A DNA stretch of 64,000 nt from UBA1402 sp964575345 (GTDB taxonomy: Bacteria > Bacteroidota > Bacteroidia > Bacteroidales > UBA1402), in contig CAZNQD010000001.1 in NCBI GenBank assembly GCA_964575345.1, positions 62,001 to 126,000 of the forward strand, written 5' to 3'. Shown piece by piece: positions 60,658 to 64,000 of the stretch. The first letter of the stretch is position 1; every line of letters begins with the position of its first letter. Both the position numbers and the translations under genes were made by a program. The notes beneath the pieces were generated by a model. The model was not told the origin of the DNA. It saw only the letters and a list, made by a program, of their open reading frames with translations, and ran no database searches.

Positions 60658-61973
60658 TCCAATAAATTTATGTCTCCTTTTTTACGGTATTCTATACCAT
60701 CAGAGCCGGTAGCGCTGATGATGTAAAAGTACACGCCGGGAGATACCGGTTTACCTTTGAAAGTACCATCCCAACCAAGGGAAGGATCTGTCCAATCGAA
60801 CAGCACATTGCCCCAACGATTCAGGATGCGTCCCTGAAATTTAATCAGCGATTTGTAAGCTACTTTAAATTCATCGTTGTCCCCTGGAGTGGAACGGGGG
60901 CTGAAAAAATTGGGGCAATCCAGCGAAGATTCCGTTACCCGTATGGTGAATGCGACAGAATCTTTGCAAACACTGTTGCTGGCCAGTAATTTAACTTCGA
61001 AGCTGCCGGCCTGGTTAAATGTGTAATTGATATCGGCCTCTGTGCGACGCAGGTATTCTTCCTTTGAACCGGGATTGGTGTAAATGTACCATTCGGTATA
61101 ACGGGTTGCCGGATTTACATTACTGTAAAAATCCAGTTTAAAGGGAGCTGAGCCTGTAAGCGAACCGGCTGAGCCTGCTCCTATTTCGTTGTCGGCCTGC
61201 TCCTTTTCTTCAGGTACCGCTTTGGCATGGGTGCTTACACGAACAGCCTGATACGTTGTTTCAATACTTTTTGCGCTCAGGCCGAAATAGGCGGCAAATT
61301 GATCACCTTCAACCCGGAACGTGGTATTCTGCAAAGGAGCATCCACGACAAAACCGGACAAAAAACCTTCTTTACTGCTGTTTTTTTCGATCAGATGGTA
61401 TTGTGCCTGCTCCTCGTCCCATTCCAGATCTGTCCAGCTCAGGCTGTGAATTCTGTCTACGGTCCGGAGCGCCGGGCTTCCGCTCAGGGCATAATAACTC
61501 AGATCTTCCTGAACGCCTTCGGCCACGAGCTGCAGGCTGCTGCAAATGTCTTCGGCGTTGTCAACGCTCTCAAGCTTTGTGTAATTCAATCTATGTGCCG
61601 AATAATCAATGATATAGATGGCCTTGATCTGATCTCCCTGCGATACGTAATAACCGTAAGCCCCCGGATTCCTTAACACGGTGGCAGCGCTTTCCAGGCT
61701 GATGTCGGCAGCGGGAACTGCCTGGGCATCCCCGGGTCCGGTTTGGTAACGATACCAAACCCAGTTTGACGGATCTGAGGTATTGTAGCGTAATTCTGCT
61801 TGTTGAAGCCCGTTAAAGATAAAGACTTTTTCCAGGCCTGTAGCTGCTGCAGGAATGTATTCGTAAGGCTGTCCGTTAGCTCCCCCGCTAGCCGTGAAAG
61901 CTGCAATGGCAGGCAGTTTAAATAGTAAGAATATTGTAAAAACCAAATATTTAAGTGATCCCTTTCGATACAT
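60654..61973 (-). CDS. Exported protein with PKD-like domain and gliding-motility/T9SS-type C-terminal domain
   Basis: A 439-residue exported protein. A signal peptide (about 7-26) precedes a less conserved region with a WYRYQTGPG segment. A PKD-like immunoglobulin fold follows at about 265-345. The C-terminal domain, from DCPNFFSPRSTPGDNDEFKV to the end (WDGTFKGKPVSPGVYFYII, EYRKKGDINLLE), is the CHU_C/T9SS type B sorting-type form. It probably leaves the cell through or is anchored by a type IX system; no such machinery is in the window. The ATG at 61973 (MYRKGSLKYL) is chosen. It overlaps the downstream lytic transglycosylase gene. Confidence 0.85.
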   Translation of the reverse strand: MYRKGSLKYLVFTIFLLFKLPAIAAFTASGGANGQPYEYIPAAATGLEKVFIFNGLQQAELRYNTSDPSNWVWYRYQTGPGDAQAVPAADISLESAATVLRNPGAYGYYVSQGDQIKAIYIIDYSAHRLNYTKLESVDNAEDICSSLQLVAEGVQEDLSYYALSGSPALRTVDRIHSLSWTDLEWDEEQAQYHLIEKNSSKEGFLSGFVVDAPLQNTTFRVEGDQFAAYFGLSAKSIETTYQAVRVSTHAKAVPEEKEQADNEIGAGSAGSLTGSAPFKLDFYSNVNPATRYTEWYIYTNPGSKEEYLRRTEADINYTFNQAGSFEVKLLASNSVCKDSVAFTIRVTESSLDCPNFFSPRSTPGDNDEFKVAYKSLIKFQGRILNRWGNVLFDWTDPSLGWDGTFKGKPVSPGVYFYIISATGSDGIEYRKKGDINLLE

Positions 61974-62075
61974 GTCGGAGCTTCTTGAAAAAGTGGACAA
62001 AGATAGCTATAAATAATCAAAAACTAAAATTACTCAGTTTGCATTTAAGCTTATGCGGCATTATTCTACTCCGAT

Positions 62076-62105
62076 TTGCAAAACGACAGATTTTGGCTAC
62101 ATTTG
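62076..62105 (+). promoter_or_regulatory. Promoter for the LysM protein gene
   Basis: TTG at 62076-62078 and TACATTTG at 62098-62105, 19 nt apart. The ATG of the LysM gene is at 62171, 65 nt after the -7 element. Confidence 0.72.
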
Positions 62106-62170
62106 CGCATTGGATTAGTGTCTTTGCCCTGCTGGGGGCTCGGCACTATAGCTAACCAAAACCAACGCTG

Positions 62171-63895
62171 ATGAAGTTACGTCCCATAATTGCCTTGTGT
62201 GCCTGCCTGATTTTTATTACTCTGGCTGCTGAGGCTCAGGAAAATAGTATTCCGGTAATTAAATTGTTTGACAAAGAGTATTATAAATACGAGGTGCAAG
62301 CTTCTGAAACCTTGTATAGTTTGAGCCGACGCTTCCATGTCAGCCAGGAAGAAATTATAGCCATGAACCCTTTTTTGGTCGAAGGGCTCAAAACCGGACA
62401 AATCCTGATCATTCCTTTAAGAGCTTTAAAACAGGGCAATGAAGAGCTTCCGGGGAAAAAACCAACTAATTTGTCTGAGAAATCTCAGGAAATGATAACA
62501 GATAATTCTTCCGAAAACAGCTCTCACAATCCCCTCAGGACAAACGAAGATTCTTTATCGGCAACAGCTTCAGGCCCTTCGGTGCTATGCGAAAAATGGG
62601 AATACAAGTATTATACCGTAGAGAAATGGAGAGAGGATCTATATGATATTGCCAGGCGTTTCGGTATGGATGTCGATGAAATCAGACTTCATAATCCGAA
62701 TGTACCCGACAGGCTGCCAAGAGGCTCCTTGCTCATGATACCGGTCAAGAAGCTTGAAGTCATTTCCGAAAGCGACACAGAGGAAAAGGAATTTTCCGAC
62801 GACCTCCGGCCAAAAATTTTTCGCAAGCCCTCTATTGCCCTGCTTTTGCCCTTCATGCTGGACGATACAACCGAAAACTCCACAGAACGCTATGTGGAGT
62901 TTTACGAAGGCATACTCCTGGCGGCAGACAGCCTGAAACAACTCAATTTTTCCCTTGATCTGTCTGTTTTCGATACAGGCAATACGGTGGAATCGCTCAG
63001 GAGGGTGTTAACTTCCGGTTGGCTGGACAGAGCCAATTACGTCATTGCCGCAGTCAATAACGAGCAAATGATGTTTTTGTCCGATTGGTCTGTCCGCGAG
63101 AAGAAATACCTTATACTACCTTTCAGCTCCCGGATTCCCGAAACCGGGTTCAATCCCTATATTTATCAGGTAAATCCTCCTCAATCGTTGAATCACCAGG
63201 CTCTGATGGAGCTGGATACCTCGTACTATGCCCGCAAAAACATTTTATTTATTCGTAGCGCGAATGAATCATCTGACGAACGTCGCGAGTTGTTTGACAC
63301 TTTCAGAATCAATTTAAAACACTATGGGATTCCCTACCTGGAATTGACAGATAAAGAACTGCCTGCCTACATAGCTTACAGTTTTCCCGATACTATTGCC
63401 CGCCATTTAAGCCTGGACAAAGAAAACCTGATTATTCCTGCTCCTTTTCCCATGACCGAAAGCAACCGGGTAATTACATTGATAGGCTCTGCGGCCAACA
63501 TAAAGTCTAAAGCCCGTATTACCCTGCTGGGTTATCCGGAATGGCTGGCCCTGAGCAAAAACAACCTGCCTCAGTTGTATCAGTTGAATACACATGTTTA
63601 TAGTAACTATTACGCTGATTTTCAAGACGAAATGCTTAAAGAATTCCAAAAGCGCTATGCTTATGAATTTGGCAAGGATCTTTTAAATACTTTTCCCCGC
63701 TATGCCTTGATGGGTTATGATATAATGATGTATTTTGTGCCCAAAATCTCGGGATCCGACTGGGAAACCGAAAGTTTACAACATGGGTTTGATTTTGTAC
63801 AGACCGGAGAAAAAAGCGGAAAATACAACCGGCATTTGTTTATCATTCAGTTTACTCCTCAGCGCAAAATAATCTCAAGAACGTTACCCCGCTAA
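62171..63895 (+). CDS. LysM protein with periplasmic-binding-like domain
   Basis: A 574-residue exported protein. A signal peptide (1-22, ending AEAQ) precedes two LysM domains, at about 39-82 (YKYEVQASETLYSLSRRF, QILIIPL) and 144-192 (YYTVEKW, LLMIPV), for binding peptidoglycan glycan strands. From about 215 to the end there is a type 1 periplasmic-binding fold (IALLLPFMLDDT, then ANYVIAAVNNEQMMFL, LILPFSSRIP). The combination resembles the LppC/LpoA-like activators of peptidoglycan synthases, but this is inference. It is followed immediately by another exported-protein gene. Confidence 0.85.
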   Translation: MKLRPIIALCACLIFITLAAEAQENSIPVIKLFDKEYYKYEVQASETLYSLSRRFHVSQEEIIAMNPFLVEGLKTGQILIIPLRALKQGNEELPGKKPTNLSEKSQEMITDNSSENSSHNPLRTNEDSLSATASGPSVLCEKWEYKYYTVEKWREDLYDIARRFGMDVDEIRLHNPNVPDRLPRGSLLMIPVKKLEVISESDTEEKEFSDDLRPKIFRKPSIALLLPFMLDDTTENSTERYVEFYEGILLAADSLKQLNFSLDLSVFDTGNTVESLRRVLTSGWLDRANYVIAAVNNEQMMFLSDWSVREKKYLILPFSSRIPETGFNPYIYQVNPPQSLNHQALMELDTSYYARKNILFIRSANESSDERRELFDTFRINLKHYGIPYLELTDKELPAYIAYSFPDTIARHLSLDKENLIIPAPFPMTESNRVITLIGSAANIKSKARITLLGYPEWLALSKNNLPQLYQLNTHVYSNYYADFQDEMLKEFQKRYAYEFGKDLLNTFPRYALMGYDIMMYFVPKISGSDWETESLQHGFDFVQTGEKSGKYNRHLFIIQFTPQRKIISRTLPR

Positions 63896-64000
63896 ATGAA
63901 ACGAATCAGTTTTTTTTGCAGCTTCTGTATTTTACTGCCGGTTTTGTGTCATAACCTTAGAGCACAAAATAACCAATTCAGCCCCGAATTCTATTTGGGC
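63896..64000 (+). CDS. Exported protein, cut off at the window end
   Basis: The ATG directly follows the LysM gene stop. The 35 residues present begin MKRISFFCSFCILLPVL and continue to RAQNNQFSPEFYLG, a clean signal peptide with a likely cleavage after RAQ. The beginning of the mature part, with FYLG, would suit an outer-membrane barrel protein, but this is too short to name. Confidence 0.7.
   Translation, partial: MKRISFFCSFCILLPVLCHNLRAQNNQFSPEFYLG

Noticed and set aside
1..64000. CRISPR array, rRNA genes, insertion sequences
   Set aside because: I saw no regularly spaced repeats, no rRNA sequence and no transposase-like protein on either strand.

Overview
The window is about 64 kb of chromosome from a member of the Bacteroidota, most likely order Bacteroidales. 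Promoters have the Bacteroides-type form (a TTG about 20 nt upstream of TAnnTTTG) rather than an E. coli -35/-10. The gene content is characteristic of the group: DUF3078 and DUF4295 proteins, an ABC-F protein of Uup type, a eukaryote/archaeal-type ProS, a four-subunit VorB-type 2-oxoacid:ferredoxin oxidoreductase, NspC, EpsG, a protein with a gliding-motility/T9SS-type C-terminal domain, and TamB divergent from TsaD. The gene order reads as ordinary chromosome. I see no prophage, insertion sequence, CRISPR array or rRNA.

Layout. 1-839 is AT-rich and holds no convincing gene, followed by a small XRE regulator (840). 1378-3077 is pyrK-pyrD (pyrimidine synthesis). 3152-5094 (minus) holds trmD and a lipoprotein gene under a cobalamin riboswitch. 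5215-6087 is a DUF3078 outer-membrane protein. 6246-9018 (minus) is a ferredoxin/alpha/beta/gamma 2-oxoacid oxidoreductase operon with a tightly embedded 56-aa membrane protein gene. Then ispE, dnaB, tRNA-Arg, a patatin/outer-membrane-barrel protein, htpG and clpC, gyrA, a TPR lipoprotein and a porin-like protein. 24299-27267 (minus) is rpmB-rpmG-DUF4295-ftsY-rimO. 27439-29740 (minus) is tsaD-cinA, with a very large tamB divergent from it and convergent with proS. 35939-41844 holds a BASS transporter, an acyltransferase, a UvrD/PcrA helicase and nspC. 41942-42279 is a three-tRNA cluster (Gly, Leu, Leu).

43387-46900 is a compact cluster of PaaK-type acyl-CoA ligase, tandem-ACT protein, small symporter accessory protein and sodium/solute symporter, which looks like an uptake and activation unit for an organic acid. 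46956-54237 is the most accessory-like part. It encodes two tandem FdtA-type sugar isomerases, an FdtB-type aminotransferase, two glycosyltransferases, an O-antigen ligase/polymerase with an extra C-terminal soluble domain, and an EpsG protein; together these suggest synthesis of a surface glycan carrying a 3-amino-3,6-dideoxyhexose. 54417-64000 returns to housekeeping and envelope functions: a PLDc_N small membrane protein, tRNA-Lys, an ABC-F protein, uvrA, a lytic transglycosylase, a CHU_C-type protein, a LysM protein, and the start of a further exported protein cut by the window end.

No single spectacular new system is evident. The most interesting items are the 56-aa membrane protein wedged between the alpha and beta oxidoreductase genes, the stand-alone cobalamin-riboswitch lipoprotein with a start-proximal hairpin, the tandem FdtA pair in which one copy has lost an active-site histidine, the C-terminal domain fused to the O-antigen ligase, and a duplicated translation-start region in the glycan locus.
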